Source of the DNA: an uncultured Treponema sp.
GTDB lineage: Bacteria > Spirochaetota > Spirochaetia > Treponematales > Treponemataceae
DNA: 64,000 bases
Reading direction: 5' to 3'
Assembly (NCBI GenBank): GCA_905372235.1
Contig: CAJPOF010000004.1
Location: forward strand, 1 to 64,000
The notes under the pieces were generated by a model, which was not told where the DNA came from, searched no databases, and saw nothing but the letters and a program-made list of their open reading frames with translations. How positions within the stretch are numbered: the first letter of the stretch is position 1; each line of letters begins with the position of its first letter. This document shows, piece by piece, positions 1 to 8,509 of the stretch. A program made the translations under genes and the position numbers.

Positions 1-1163
1 TATTCAAGGCTTTCTGCGGAAAGAATGAACGGGACGATTTCAACATCACCGCCCGATTCCACAACTATTGAAGAAAACACATCGACGTATTCATTTTTAC
101 CGTTTCGGTTTATCTGAATCCTATCGGGAACGGAACCCAAACTCAAAAGTTTTTCTGTCATATTATTTTTTTTAGGCTCTAAAATCGAAAGAAAGACACT
201 TTTTTTGCGAGCGTATTCGCCCAGCATCTCCTTTATGTCCTTTATCGCCGGGGAAAGCCGTTCAAGTTCTTCGCTCACAAAGTATGTTATGTTCACTTTT
301 TCGTTTGATTTTTCAAGAAGATTTTTTGTATATGAAGAAATACTGTATTTTTTCTGTCCGGTTAAATCCATCCGTAAAAAAAATCTGTTTCCGTCCGCAA
401 ACAGAAGAATCAGTGCGGCTAAAATCAAAAAACGCCTTTTTTTTTCGGATTTTTCTTTTTTCATCGAAAGACGCTTTTCCTTGAACACGACATTCAGAAA
501 AAGAAAAAAAATTGAAAGCACGAAAAAAAACATGAAATCCCTTGTGTCCAATATTCCTTTTTTTGCGGAATTGAAGTGCCACGAAAAACTTGAAGCCTTA
601 AAGATTTTTAAAAGAAATGCAGGAATGCCAATATTCCTTAAAAAAAGATGTGAGATGTTGAAAAAAATAATAAAAACCGCGGACACAAGGAACGAAATGG
701 CTTTTATTCCAACAATGCTCTGAACGGCAAGGCAAAGCGATATTGAAGCCAAAGCGTACAAGACGATGAAAAAAAAGCCTGTAAAGACGCAGGAAATTTC
801 CACATCGGAAAAAAAGCCTACGGAAAGCGGAACAAAAAATTCCGGGATAAGAATGATTAAAAACTGGGTCAGAACAGAAAAAATCTTCACGCACTCAAGA
901 TGCACATAAGGAAACGGAAGAAGTTTTTCGTATCCTGAAAGATTTAAAAGACATAAAAGCGGAATGACGATTACAGATGCATAGGAAATTAGATAAAAAA
1001 AACTTTCCAAATTCGAGCCGCTCGCTCCGGTGAAAAACGGTCCTGCAAGAAAAAATCCTGCAGCACAAAAAAAGTTCATCGCCAGTGAAGAAACATAAAA
1101 AAGCGGATTTGTAAGTCCATAGAAGATTTTTTTTCTGTAAAGAGCAAAAAGACCTTCTTTCAT
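1..1163 (-). CDS. ABC-2 permease fused to GldG-like domain (3' end outside window)
   Basis: An open frame of at least 387 codons starts at the ATG at 1163 and runs past base 1 without a stop. It overlaps the stop of the upstream ATPase gene as ATGA, so the two are translationally coupled. Residues 1 to about 225 are very hydrophobic with six or so membrane segments, typical of ABC-2 export permeases. From about residue 234 the protein changes: a basic stretch, one membrane segment, then about residues 265-330 with the pattern DLT..KKYSIS..T..LL..S..V.ITYF and later SPAIKDIKEMLGEYA. This resembles the GldG / ABC auxiliary domain seen in gliding-motility-type exporters. In many bacteria permease and GldG are separate genes; here they look fused. 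Substrate unknown. Domain assignment is from remembered family patterns. Confidence 0.8.
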   Translation of the reverse strand, partial: MKEGLFALYRKKIFYGLTNPLFYVSSLAMNFFCAAGFFLAGPFFTGASGSNLESFFYLISYASVIVIPLLCLLNLSGYEKLLPFPYVHLECVKIFSVLTQFLIILIPEFFVPLSVGFFSDVEISCVFTGFFFIVLYALASISLCLAVQSIVGIKAISFLVSAVFIIFFNISHLFLRNIGIPAFLLKIFKASSFSWHFNSAKKGILDTRDFMFFFVLSIFFLFLNVVFKEKRLSMKKEKSEKKRRFLILAALILLFADGNRFFLRMDLTGQKKYSISSYTKNLLEKSNEKVNITYFVSEELERLSPAIKDIKEMLGEYARKKSVFLSILEPKKNNMTEKLLSLGSVPDRIQINRNGKNEYVDVFSSIVVESGGDVEIVPFILSAESLE

Positions 1164-1918
1164 ATACCGCCCCCGCATCCGTTTATAAAAGGCTTTTCAT
1201 TCAGTTTCATTAGAGATTCTTCCAGCATGTTAGATTGTGTTTTTAAAAGAATATCTTCCTTGCTACCGGAAGCATTGACGATTCCCTTGGAAAGCACGTA
1301 GATTTTTCCGGAAAGTGCGGAAATCTCCTGCATTATGTGGGTGGAAACAACGACCGTATGCTCATTTGAATATTCTTTTATGGTTTTCCGAAAATGCATG
1401 AGCTTTGAAGGATCAAGCGCGTTCATCGCCTCATCAAGGATAAGGTTTTCGGGACGGTGAATCATCGCCGCAGACAGCATTACCCTTTGAAGAGAGCCTT
1501 TTGAAAGCTCATGAATTTTTATGTCGAGAACTTCGTCCAAAAGGCAGTCGGCTACGGTTTTTTCAAAAAAAATGCTTCGATTTTCTTTTGGAACTTCGTA
1601 AAGTGAAAGAAAATCCTGCAAGAGTTCACGGACGCTAAGCCTTTTTGGAAGAATGTTTGAGTCGGGAACAAAGCCCGTGTTTTTCTTTACCAAGTCCGCT
1701 CGTTTCTGCGAATCAAAAAAAACTCCGTCCTCTCCGCTTGAAAGGATTTTTCCATCGCTTGGAAAATCAATAGCCGCGCAAAGTCTAAGAAGCGTTGATT
1801 TTCCTGCACCGTTTTCGCCTATGAGATAAGTTATTCCCCTGCCGAAAAACATCGACACGTCTTTCAACGCGTTTTTTTTTCCGCCGTAAAACTTTGTTAC
1901 GTTTTTTACGTCAATCAT
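1160..1918 (-). CDS. ABC transporter ATP-binding protein
   Basis: This 252-residue protein is the nucleotide-binding subunit of an ABC exporter. Walker A is GENGAGKST at residues 34-42, the signature is the variant LSKGSLQR at 138-145, Walker B is LILDEA around 159-164 with the D-loop ALD just after, and the switch histidine lies in STH near 194. The LSKG signature and the short size fit ABC-2/GldA-type exporters rather than importers. It begins 6 bases after ribonuclease Z with no clear Shine-Dalgarno and overlaps the downstream permease-GldG gene by 4 bases, so the ATPase and fused permease probably form one complex in the inner membrane. Substrate is not predictable. Confidence 0.93.
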   Translation of the reverse strand: MIDVKNVTKFYGGKKNALKDVSMFFGRGITYLIGENGAGKSTLLRLCAAIDFPSDGKILSSGEDGVFFDSQKRADLVKKNTGFVPDSNILPKRLSVRELLQDFLSLYEVPKENRSIFFEKTVADCLLDEVLDIKIHELSKGSLQRVMLSAAMIHRPENLILDEAMNALDPSKLMHFRKTIKEYSNEHTVVVSTHIMQEISALSGKIYVLSKGIVNASGSKEDILLKTQSNMLEESLMKLNEKPFINGCGGGI

Positions 1919-1924
1919 AGAAAA

Positions 1925-2851
1925 TCAGTCTACGTATGGAATCTGAATACACATCCTGTCCTTTGAAAGTTCCGCATTCGGATAGATTCTCCTTGCCTCT
2001 TCGAGTAACTTTGAAAGTTCCCTGTCCGTATAGCGAGGGCTGTAATGAATCATGTACATTCGGGAAGAACAGGAATCCCTTGCCACAGTGGCGCACTGGC
2101 TTGCGGTCATGTGTTTTTTTTCCTTTGCCTGAGAAATAAGCGCATCCTCGAACATACATTCACATATCAGAAGGTCGGAATTTTTCACCTCTTCGGCTAT
2201 GGATTTTTTGTAGAGCGTGTCGGTGACAAAACTGAACTTCCGCCCTTTTCTTGGCTTTCCCATAACCATGTCGGCACTTATTTCCATTCCCTTTGAATTC
2301 AAGACGTTCTGACCTTTCTGAAGTTTTCCCCAAAGAGGTCCCATCGGAACGTCAAGTTCTTTTGCCTTTTCAGGGTTGAATTCACCGGGCCTATCGAGTT
2401 CTTCAAGCGTGTAGCCTACGCAAGTCTTTGTATGCTCAAGCGGAAACGCCCTCACGGAAAAATCTTCGCCTTTGTGGACTACGCACGGAGCTGAAATTTC
2501 CTTGATGACTATAGGATAGTTTATGTACATGTCAAGGACTTTTCTGCTTGTTTCTATGTATTCGGCTATCTTTGGAGGACCGTATATGAAAAGCGGCTCT
2601 TTTCTGTCAACCTGGGCGTTCAGCATAAGGATTCCCGGAAGTCCCGTAACGTGGTCCGCATGGGTGTGCGAGACAAAAATCGCATCTATTTTCTTCCACT
2701 TTAGGTTAAGACGCTTCAGGCTAACCTGAGTTCCTTCTCCGCCGTCAAAAAGAAAAAGGCTTCCTTCCCTTCTAAGAAGTACGCTTGTTAAATGTCTGTA
2801 AGGAAGCGGCATCATTCCGCCGCAGCCCAAGATAAATGCTTCCATGTTCAT
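1925..2851 (-). CDS. rnz: Ribonuclease Z
   Basis: A 308-residue metallo-beta-lactamase-fold endonuclease that trims the 3' ends of tRNA precursors. The zinc motif SHTHADH is at residues 61-67. Further ligands are expected from FPLEHTK, SFVTDT and the C-terminal MIHYS. Length is normal for the short bacterial form. Since the tRNA genes in this window do not encode CCA, a tRNase Z activity makes sense here. ATG at 2851 was chosen because TAATAT lies 6 bases upstream with TTGAGA at a 17-base spacing; there is no Shine-Dalgarno, so the mRNA is probably leaderless. A second ATG is two codons downstream. Confidence 0.92.
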   Translation of the reverse strand: MNMEAFILGCGGMMPLPYRHLTSVLLRREGSLFLFDGGEGTQVSLKRLNLKWKKIDAIFVSHTHADHVTGLPGILMLNAQVDRKEPLFIYGPPKIAEYIETSRKVLDMYINYPIVIKEISAPCVVHKGEDFSVRAFPLEHTKTCVGYTLEELDRPGEFNPEKAKELDVPMGPLWGKLQKGQNVLNSKGMEISADMVMGKPRKGRKFSFVTDTLYKKSIAEEVKNSDLLICECMFEDALISQAKEKKHMTASQCATVARDSCSSRMYMIHYSPRYTDRELSKLLEEARRIYPNAELSKDRMCIQIPYVD

Positions 2852-2857
2852 GGCTAG

Positions 2858-2886
2858 ATATTACATGAAAAAAAAGAAGTTCTCAA
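2858..2886 (-). promoter_or_regulatory. Promoter of rnz, leaderless type
   Basis: On the minus strand TTGAGA (2886-2881), a 17-base spacer and TAATAT (2863-2858) are followed after only 6 bases by the ATG at 2851. Transcription should start at or next to the start codon. Confidence 0.7.
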
Positions 2887-2913
2887 TCAACCTGAAAAAC
2901 TCCCCGAAAAAAA

Positions 2914-4011
2914 CTACTTTATCTTTTTAACCGAATTGGAAAATTCGATTCCGGAGACATTTTTGTCGGGGAAAAAGTTCTCTCCGTCGGGAAGATCCAT
3001 GAGTTCGCTTTCCACGCAGCCTAGAACGGCGTCAAAATCGGGGCTGTCCTTTGCCACATCTTTTACGGGGGATTCGTTTTCGGAGGCGAACATTCTTGAA
3101 TATTTCAGTTTGTCCTTGTGCGTCCCAAAGACGGCGTTTTTCAAGTTCCACAAAAACCTTGCGCACTTTATCCTTGTAACAGTCTCGTCCTTTGAAAGTT
3201 CTTCCTTTGGATTTCCGTTTTCGGATGCGGAAAAAGTAAGGCCTGCCTTTGAAAGTTTTCCGTAAAGTTCTGCTTCAGTGTTTTTCTTTGACGCAGTGAA
3301 ATTGTACAAAAGGTTCGTCTCCGCCTGGGTTATCTCCATCATCTGCAAGACGGTGATTTCTTTTTTGAGTTTAAGCGATTCTCCGTCTGTTTTTATGACA
3401 TCTTTCAAAGACCAGGCTTCGTCTCTTACTTTTCCGTAGATTTTTCTGTACGAACTATCAAGTTTCATGAAAGCCTCGTCGAATTTTGCGGCGGACAACC
3501 TGAAGTCCTTTTTTTTGTACATATCGATTGCTTTTTCGAGTGTCAAAAAAGGCTTTTCATCGTTTGACGCAGATTTTTCTTCGATGTCCCCGGAAATCAA
3601 ACCGAGCCTGCTTCCAAGAACAATAACTCCCACCTCGCTTTTGTAGGCGGAAAGAGCCTTGTGATAACAGTCCTTCGCGGCGTTTTTCCTGTCAATCAGA
3701 AAAAGACATTTTCCTTTTACGGAAAGAAGTTTCGCCCTTGAGACCTTCTCAAGATTTTCGTCCAAAAGAAAATCGTCTATATCTTTTATTATCCCAAGGG
3801 ATTTTGCGTTCAGTTCATCGGTTTTTAAGGGAACAAGAAGGTTTTCCGCCTCCAAAGCCGAAAATCTTTTTTCAATACGAAAAATATTTTCAAGTTCCTC
3901 TTGAAAAAGGCTTGAGACAAGCCTGTCCTGCTGAAGACTTTGGCATGAACCAAGGAACACCGGCAAAAGCAATGAAAAAATCAATCCGGAAAATGAAATG
4001 TGTTTTTTCAT
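2914..4011 (-). CDS. Predicted lipoprotein of unknown function
   Basis: 365 residues. The first 24 residues form a lipoprotein signal peptide ending in the lipobox LGSC, so the mature protein should be anchored in a membrane by a lipidated Cys near residue 23. The rest is helical and charged, with segments such as AIDMYKKKDFRLSAAKFDEAF that resemble tetratricopeptide repeats. No enzymatic motif was seen. A strong AGGGGGAT lies 8 bases before the ATG. It follows the beta-propeller gene by 13 bases on the same strand, so the two are probably co-transcribed and may work together at the cell envelope; that link is inference. Confidence 0.85.
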   Translation of the reverse strand: MKKHISFSGLIFSLLLPVFLGSCQSLQQDRLVSSLFQEELENIFRIEKRFSALEAENLLVPLKTDELNAKSLGIIKDIDDFLLDENLEKVSRAKLLSVKGKCLFLIDRKNAAKDCYHKALSAYKSEVGVIVLGSRLGLISGDIEEKSASNDEKPFLTLEKAIDMYKKKDFRLSAAKFDEAFMKLDSSYRKIYGKVRDEAWSLKDVIKTDGESLKLKKEITVLQMMEITQAETNLLYNFTASKKNTEAELYGKLSKAGLTFSASENGNPKEELSKDETVTRIKCARFLWNLKNAVFGTHKDKLKYSRMFASENESPVKDVAKDSPDFDAVLGCVESELMDLPDGENFFPDKNVSGIEFSNSVKKIK

Positions 4012-4024
4012 CTGAAAATCCCCC

Positions 4025-6700
4025 TTATTTTACGCTCCATGCGTTAATCGTGCCGTCAAGCGAAAGCAATACCAAGTCCGAATCCCCATCTCCGTTCACG
4101 TCCGAGAAAACAGGTTTACCGTATCCTTTTAGCGGAAATCCCGGAAGAACCTCAAGTTCCCGATTAAAGCCGTATATCACGTTTCCGTCCACAGCGATGT
4201 ATAGATTTCCCCGCCTGTTTTTCTCTTCGGAGACTGTGATAAATCCTTCCTTTGCAGAAACATTCGGAATCAAAACAGAAGTAAATGTTCCGTCCATGGA
4301 GATTCTGTAAAGCTGTGCGTCCGAAGAAAGAGCGAAAATGTATTTTCCGTCATATACGATGTTCGAATAGAAAACGCCTTCAAGTTTTACAGGAAACGGT
4401 TCTTTAAGACTTCCGTTTTCCCACAAATAAAGAGTTCCGTTCTGCGTTATGAACGAAATCATCTTTGATTTTGCATCAAGCATCACGGGGCTTCCGAATG
4501 CGATTGACGGAACTGCAATCGGATTTTCAATATTCACGACCACACGATTTTCGTAAATCTCATAGATTTTTCCCATGAATCCTTTTTCGTATACAAGGAC
4601 AGTGTTTCCTTTTACAAACGGAGCGGATTTTATGGAAGCAGAGCCTTCAAGCGGAACGAAAGACTCGTTTCCGTCGTAGGATACAAAGCAAATCCTATCG
4701 TCCCTCATCGGAATAACAAGACCTTCGTCACACGAAGATGGTTCGCACGATGGAACAGAGTCCAAGAACAAAGGAAAATTGTCCAAGACTTTAAGATTTT
4801 TATCAAAAAGATAGACGGTTCCGTTGTCCGAGAGAGCCCAAAGAGTTCCGCCGTTTTTGGAAGAAGTTTCTTTTATCCAAAGAGGTTTGTCGGAGGCAAA
4901 CTCGAATGATTTTCCAGAAGAAATCTCGTAAGATTTGACGGTCTTTTTTCCTTCAAGCCAGAATATGTTGTCCTTTTTCTTTGAATTATCCGAAATCAGC
5001 TTTCCGTCAATTTCTCCGCCAACCGGAACGGAAAATCCCGCTACGATTCTTGAATCATCCGCCTTTCTCCCTGCAGATTCAAGTGAAAACGCCAAGACAG
5101 AATCTGAAAGCCTGATGTCAAACCTTCCTATCGAATACAGCGAAAGAATCTCCGTTAGCAAAGAATTCCCTTTTAGAAAAAACGGAACGCTACGCTCAAG
5201 GTCGTAAAAAAGGCTGAGGCATCCTTCGTTTCTTAGGTTCTTTGAGACCGCCTGCCAGTTCGGGTTCTTCGATATGTGCTTTCCTTCCTTTTTGGAATTG
5301 TAGACGGCTGAAAGAACAAGCGGCGACTGTGAAAAATATACAAAATCGTCCATCACCATGTAATACGGACTTGGAAGGTTCACGCCGAACGCACGTAAAA
5401 GGTTTTGCACAAAGTCGGGGAAAAAAAGCCGAGGAAGACGAACTCCGTCCAAAATCAGGCTTGTGTCGTCCCGCACGATTATGGAAGAACTCAAGGAGCA
5501 GAAAACACTTTCCCGTTTTTCTTCGTCCGCTATGTGAAGCGCAAACGCAGGATCGCTAAGCCCTTCCACTCCGAATGCGCAAAGCTCCTTTCCCGTCCAT
5601 GAAAAAAGAAGGTCCTCAAGGGAATTGTTCATCATGGTTTTTGTCAATGAACTTGCCGTGTTCCAAAGGGAATCATATTTTTTTGCCTTTGGAAGAAGAG
5701 GAAACACCGCATCTTTCAGTTCTCTTAGGCTTCCCAAATTAAGAAGCGTATAATACTGAACGATGTTTGTCATTCGGCTTAAAGAATACGGAATGGTGGA
5801 ATCTTTTCCAAGAAGTTCCGCCATTTTAATGAATCTTGAATCCTCGGAAAAAGCGGCAAGCGGAAAAGATGCATCAAGTTTTACAGACGAATCTGAAAAT
5901 TCAAACGAAACCGATGAGAGCGCGTCCTCCTTTAAAAGTTCGGAAAACTGAGAAGCCGTATCCGAAGATGCCAAAAACGAGACGGCTTTCCTTGCGTCCA
6001 CCACAATCCTGAACGGTTTTCCGTCGTTCTTTAAAAGAAAAGAAGCGTTTTTTGAACCTGAAAGACTAAGGGCGCCTCCTTCCATTGATTTTTCAAGCAA
6101 TGAAAGTGAAGTCGAGATTACAATCATATTTTTTTCGGTAAAAGCGTAAAAGGATGCCTCTCCGTTTTTGTAAACGTAGTATCGCATTCTAGGTCCGTCT
6201 TCAACCGAAAGTCCTTCGATTTTCATGTGCGGAATAAAAAGCCATGAAAGACGTGTCGCGGCGGAAAGAAAACTTAAATCTACTGCACAAAGCACTTCCG
6301 TGCCGCCATTTTCTCCCTGATAGACGGCGGCGTTCAGTTTTCTGGAAAGCGCAAAAGCCACAAGCGGATTTTTTCGTAGCGGAGATTTTCTTAACTGAAC
6401 CAAAAGTTTTGAAAGATCCGATGAGGCGGAAAAAAGTCTTTCAGTCGCCTCAAGTTCTATAAGAGGATTCACCGCCTTGTATACGGACGGAGTGTTTAAA
6501 TACGCCAAAAATCCTTCCGGAAGAAGTTCCAAAGGAGACTTTCTATTCAACGCAGAAAAGGCTATCCATGAAAACAGAAGCAAAAAAAGGAATGCAACAA
6601 GCCTTAAAAGCCCGATTACAATCCTAATAAAGACATTCCGTTTTTCGCCCTTTAATTTTTTTATTTTTTCGCCGTTTTTTCCGTTTTCTATCGCTGACAT
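4025..6700 (-). CDS. Membrane-anchored beta-propeller protein, unknown function
   Basis: 891 residues from the ATG at 6700, which has GGAG 10 bases upstream. A longer in-frame opening to 6976 would overlap rpsU and its promoter and is rejected. After about 24 charged residues there is one membrane segment (about 25-50), followed by a large extracytoplasmic part beginning LELLPEGFLAYLNTP. The C-terminal 250 residues consist of repeats like GTLYLWENG and QLYRISMDGT, as in PQQ-type beta-propellers, and end with DVNGDGDSDLVLLSLDG, an FG-GAP/VCBS-like calcium-loop motif. The middle resembles proteins called DUF3352 or similar, but this is uncertain. It is divergent from rpsU and lies upstream of a lipoprotein gene. 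An envelope assembly or scaffold role is possible; nothing in the sequence proves it. Confidence 0.85.
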   Translation of the reverse strand: MSAIENGKNGEKIKKLKGEKRNVFIRIVIGLLRLVAFLFLLLFSWIAFSALNRKSPLELLPEGFLAYLNTPSVYKAVNPLIELEATERLFSASSDLSKLLVQLRKSPLRKNPLVAFALSRKLNAAVYQGENGGTEVLCAVDLSFLSAATRLSWLFIPHMKIEGLSVEDGPRMRYYVYKNGEASFYAFTEKNMIVISTSLSLLEKSMEGGALSLSGSKNASFLLKNDGKPFRIVVDARKAVSFLASSDTASQFSELLKEDALSSVSFEFSDSSVKLDASFPLAAFSEDSRFIKMAELLGKDSTIPYSLSRMTNIVQYYTLLNLGSLRELKDAVFPLLPKAKKYDSLWNTASSLTKTMMNNSLEDLLFSWTGKELCAFGVEGLSDPAFALHIADEEKRESVFCSLSSSIIVRDDTSLILDGVRLPRLFFPDFVQNLLRAFGVNLPSPYYMVMDDFVYFSQSPLVLSAVYNSKKEGKHISKNPNWQAVSKNLRNEGCLSLFYDLERSVPFFLKGNSLLTEILSLYSIGRFDIRLSDSVLAFSLESAGRKADDSRIVAGFSVPVGGEIDGKLISDNSKKKDNIFWLEGKKTVKSYEISSGKSFEFASDKPLWIKETSSKNGGTLWALSDNGTVYLFDKNLKVLDNFPLFLDSVPSCEPSSCDEGLVIPMRDDRICFVSYDGNESFVPLEGSASIKSAPFVKGNTVLVYEKGFMGKIYEIYENRVVVNIENPIAVPSIAFGSPVMLDAKSKMISFITQNGTLYLWENGSLKEPFPVKLEGVFYSNIVYDGKYIFALSSDAQLYRISMDGTFTSVLIPNVSAKEGFITVSEEKNRRGNLYIAVDGNVIYGFNRELEVLPGFPLKGYGKPVFSDVNGDGDSDLVLLSLDGTINAWSVK

Positions 6701-6728
6701 TTCCTTAAAACTCCAATATTTTTTTTCG

Positions 6729-6737
6729 ATTATATCA
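6729..6737 (-). promoter_or_regulatory. Extended -10 box upstream of the 891-residue protein gene
   Basis: TGATATAAT read on the minus strand, that is TG-A-TATAAT, about 29 bases before the ATG at 6700. No good -35 box is visible, which is common for extended -10 promoters. Confidence 0.5.
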
Positions 6738-6771
6738 TCTTGAAGATTGAAGATAAACACCTTTTTTAAGA

Positions 6772-6800
6772 TTGACCTACCGCCGATTTTTTGGTAGCAT
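6772..6800 (+). promoter_or_regulatory. Promoter of rpsU
   Basis: TTGACC (6772-6777), a 17-base spacer and TAGCAT (6795-6800), followed by about 45 bases to the rpsU start. Confidence 0.65.
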
Positions 6801-6845
6801 AAACAACACTTTACGGAACCGCCGTATTGAAGGAGGTGAAAATAA

Positions 6846-7052
6846 ATGGCAACAATCGTAGTTGACGATTCGGAAAACCTTGAAAAAGCCATAAAGCGAT
6901 TCAAGCGAATGGTAGAAAAAGAAGGAATTATCCGTGAGTACAAGAAGCGCGAATATTTCGTTAAGCCTTCTGCCACCCTTCACCAGAAAAAAACTACACT
7001 GGAAAGAAAACTCCTTAACAAAAAAAGAAAATCCGAGAAAAAGGATTTCTAA
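6846..7052 (+). CDS. rpsU: 30S ribosomal protein S21
   Basis: 68 residues, the usual length for S21, with a typical N-terminal segment ([17 protein letters not shown] then [13 protein letters not shown]) and a very basic C-terminus ([12 protein letters not shown]). S21 binds the platform of the small subunit near the anti-Shine-Dalgarno region and helps initiation. The ATG follows a near-perfect AAGGAGGTG with 7 bases spacing, by far the strongest Shine-Dalgarno in the neighbourhood. The gene has its own promoter and terminator and is therefore monocistronic. Confidence 0.97.
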   Translation: MATIVVDDSENLEKAIKRFKRMVEKEGIIREYKKREYFVKPSATLHQKKTTLERKLLNKKRKSEKKDF

Positions 7053-7074
7053 TTTTCCTTCCGGAAAAAGAATC

Positions 7075-7118
7075 GGGCTGACAAATGAACTTGATTTATT
7101 TGTTCAGCCCATTTTTTA
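7075..7118 (+). terminator. Intrinsic terminator of rpsU
   Basis: GGGCTGACAAAT pairs with ATTTGTTCAGCCC (one bulge) around a short loop, followed by ATTTTTTAAT. Confidence 0.75.
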
Positions 7119-7138
7119 ATCCGTAAAAATGGATGTAA

Positions 7139-8509
7139 ATGCGTATGAAAATCACATTTTTCACTACTAACTCGTCAGCCTATCCGGAAAAAAAAACGGA
7201 CTTGTTGGAACTCCCTTCACGAGAAGAGGAATGGAAAAACTTCCTTGAAACTTATCCTGAATTAGAAATAAGTTTTGTCCTGCAAAAACCCGGAAGGTTT
7301 CTTTTGGACAACGCAAAACCATCCTGCATAAAAACTGTGATTCTTTCAGAAGATGCCGATGCCCTAAAAGTTTCGGATGCGATAGAAAAAGAAAAACCCG
7401 ACCTTGCAGTTCCTGTAACATATTGGGAATCTCCGTTCGACTGGCTTTCACTCAAGGACAGTCTTGTTTGCTCAGAACTTGAAAAAAGAGGCATAGCCAC
7501 GGCGGGGCATTCCGAAAAAACTGCGTACATATGCTTCGACAAGGATTACACCAAAGATTTTTTGAAAGAAAACTCGTTCAACTGCGCAGAAAGCGTTCAT
7601 GTTCACCACGAGCTTTATTGGGCTGAGCGGAACCGCAGGGAAATCTCATACAACATATACAAGGAATCCCTTCTCCACAAAATAAGAAAACTCTCCCTTC
7701 CTTTGGTGGTGAAAGACACAACTGGGCTAAGTTCTTACGGAATGGATGTCTGCAAGACCGCAGACGAAGCGATAAGGATATTGAATTCAAAGAAAACAAA
7801 CGGAGACAGGCTCGTTGAAAAATTCCTTGAAGGTCCTTCGTTCGGGATAGAAATATACGGAAGCAACAACAAGTACGCCATGTCATCTCCGTTCATAAAT
7901 TCAGTGAATCAGTTCGGACTTACAAGCCCCAAGCAGAACGTAAAACTCGGTCCCGTGTTCAACAACAAATTCAGGATATACGACCTTTACAGGGATATGG
8001 AAAGGCTTGCCACCCTTCTAAAACTGAACGGAATATGTCAGGTGGACCTTATATTCCATAAAGAAAACTGGTACATAGTAGAGATAAACTCCCGAATCAG
8101 CGGAATGACAGAAACTGCGGCAGCCAGCATGAACCTTACATTGCAGGAACTAATCGTGTATTCATCACTTCTTGGAAAGCAGGAATTCGAAAAACTTGAG
8201 GCGTTCAAAACAATACAGTCTAAGATGAAAAAACTTTTTGTAATGAACATGAAATTTCCTCTTCTTACAAAAGAAAATCTCCAGAAACTAAAGGCACTGC
8301 CGTATGCGGTTAATGTAAGCCAGATAAACAATCTTGAAGCAAAGCAGCTAAGGGAAGCAGGCTACGCCCAAATCGTATTCGGAAAGACGGCGACAATAGA
8401 GGAACTTTTCTTACAGCTGGAAGACATAAAAAAATCGTTTCCCGACAACATGGAAAACATCTTCTACAAAAACGCAATAAACCTCAAGGACACAATACAG
8501 GACATTTAG
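7139..8509 (+). CDS. ATP-grasp domain ligase, substrate unknown
   Basis: 456 residues. An N-terminal domain with PDLAVPVTYWE and the strand-turn patterns of a pre-ATP-grasp fold is followed by an ATP-grasp core: LPLVVKDTTG (ATP-binding Lys), LVEKFLEGPSFGIEI (adenine and metal region) and VDLIFHKENWYIVEINSR (metal-binding Asp/Glu/Asn and Arg). Members of this superfamily join a carboxylate to an amine or thiol via an acyl-phosphate. The EINSRISG signature is closer to carboxylase/carbamoyl-phosphate-synthase-type members than to D-Ala-D-Ala ligases. It stands alone between the rpsU terminator and a convergent gene that overlaps its 3' end by 4 bases, so context gives no substrate. Start at 7139 or two codons later; the Shine-Dalgarno is weak. 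Confidence 0.85.
   Translation: MRMKITFFTTNSSAYPEKKTDLLELPSREEEWKNFLETYPELEISFVLQKPGRFLLDNAKPSCIKTVILSEDADALKVSDAIEKEKPDLAVPVTYWESPFDWLSLKDSLVCSELEKRGIATAGHSEKTAYICFDKDYTKDFLKENSFNCAESVHVHHELYWAERNRREISYNIYKESLLHKIRKLSLPLVVKDTTGLSSYGMDVCKTADEAIRILNSKKTNGDRLVEKFLEGPSFGIEIYGSNNKYAMSSPFINSVNQFGLTSPKQNVKLGPVFNNKFRIYDLYRDMERLATLLKLNGICQVDLIFHKENWYIVEINSRISGMTETAAASMNLTLQELIVYSSLLGKQEFEKLEAFKTIQSKMKKLFVMNMKFPLLTKENLQKLKALPYAVNVSQINNLEAKQLREAGYAQIVFGKTATIEELFLQLEDIKKSFPDNMENIFYKNAINLKDTIQDI

Noticed and set aside
205..723. Open frame of 172 codons on the plus strand at the left edge
   Set aside because: It is antisense to the permease-GldG gene, which is open on the minus strand over the whole region and shows family motifs; the plus frame has none.
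6701..6976. N-terminal extension of the 891-residue protein
   Set aside because: It would cover the rpsU promoter and part of rpsU; the ATG at 6700 has a Shine-Dalgarno and a normal membrane-anchor N-terminus.
7139..8509. D-alanine-D-alanine ligase
   Set aside because: The metal-binding end motif is EINSRISG, not the EINTLPG type of Ddl, and the protein is about 100 residues longer.
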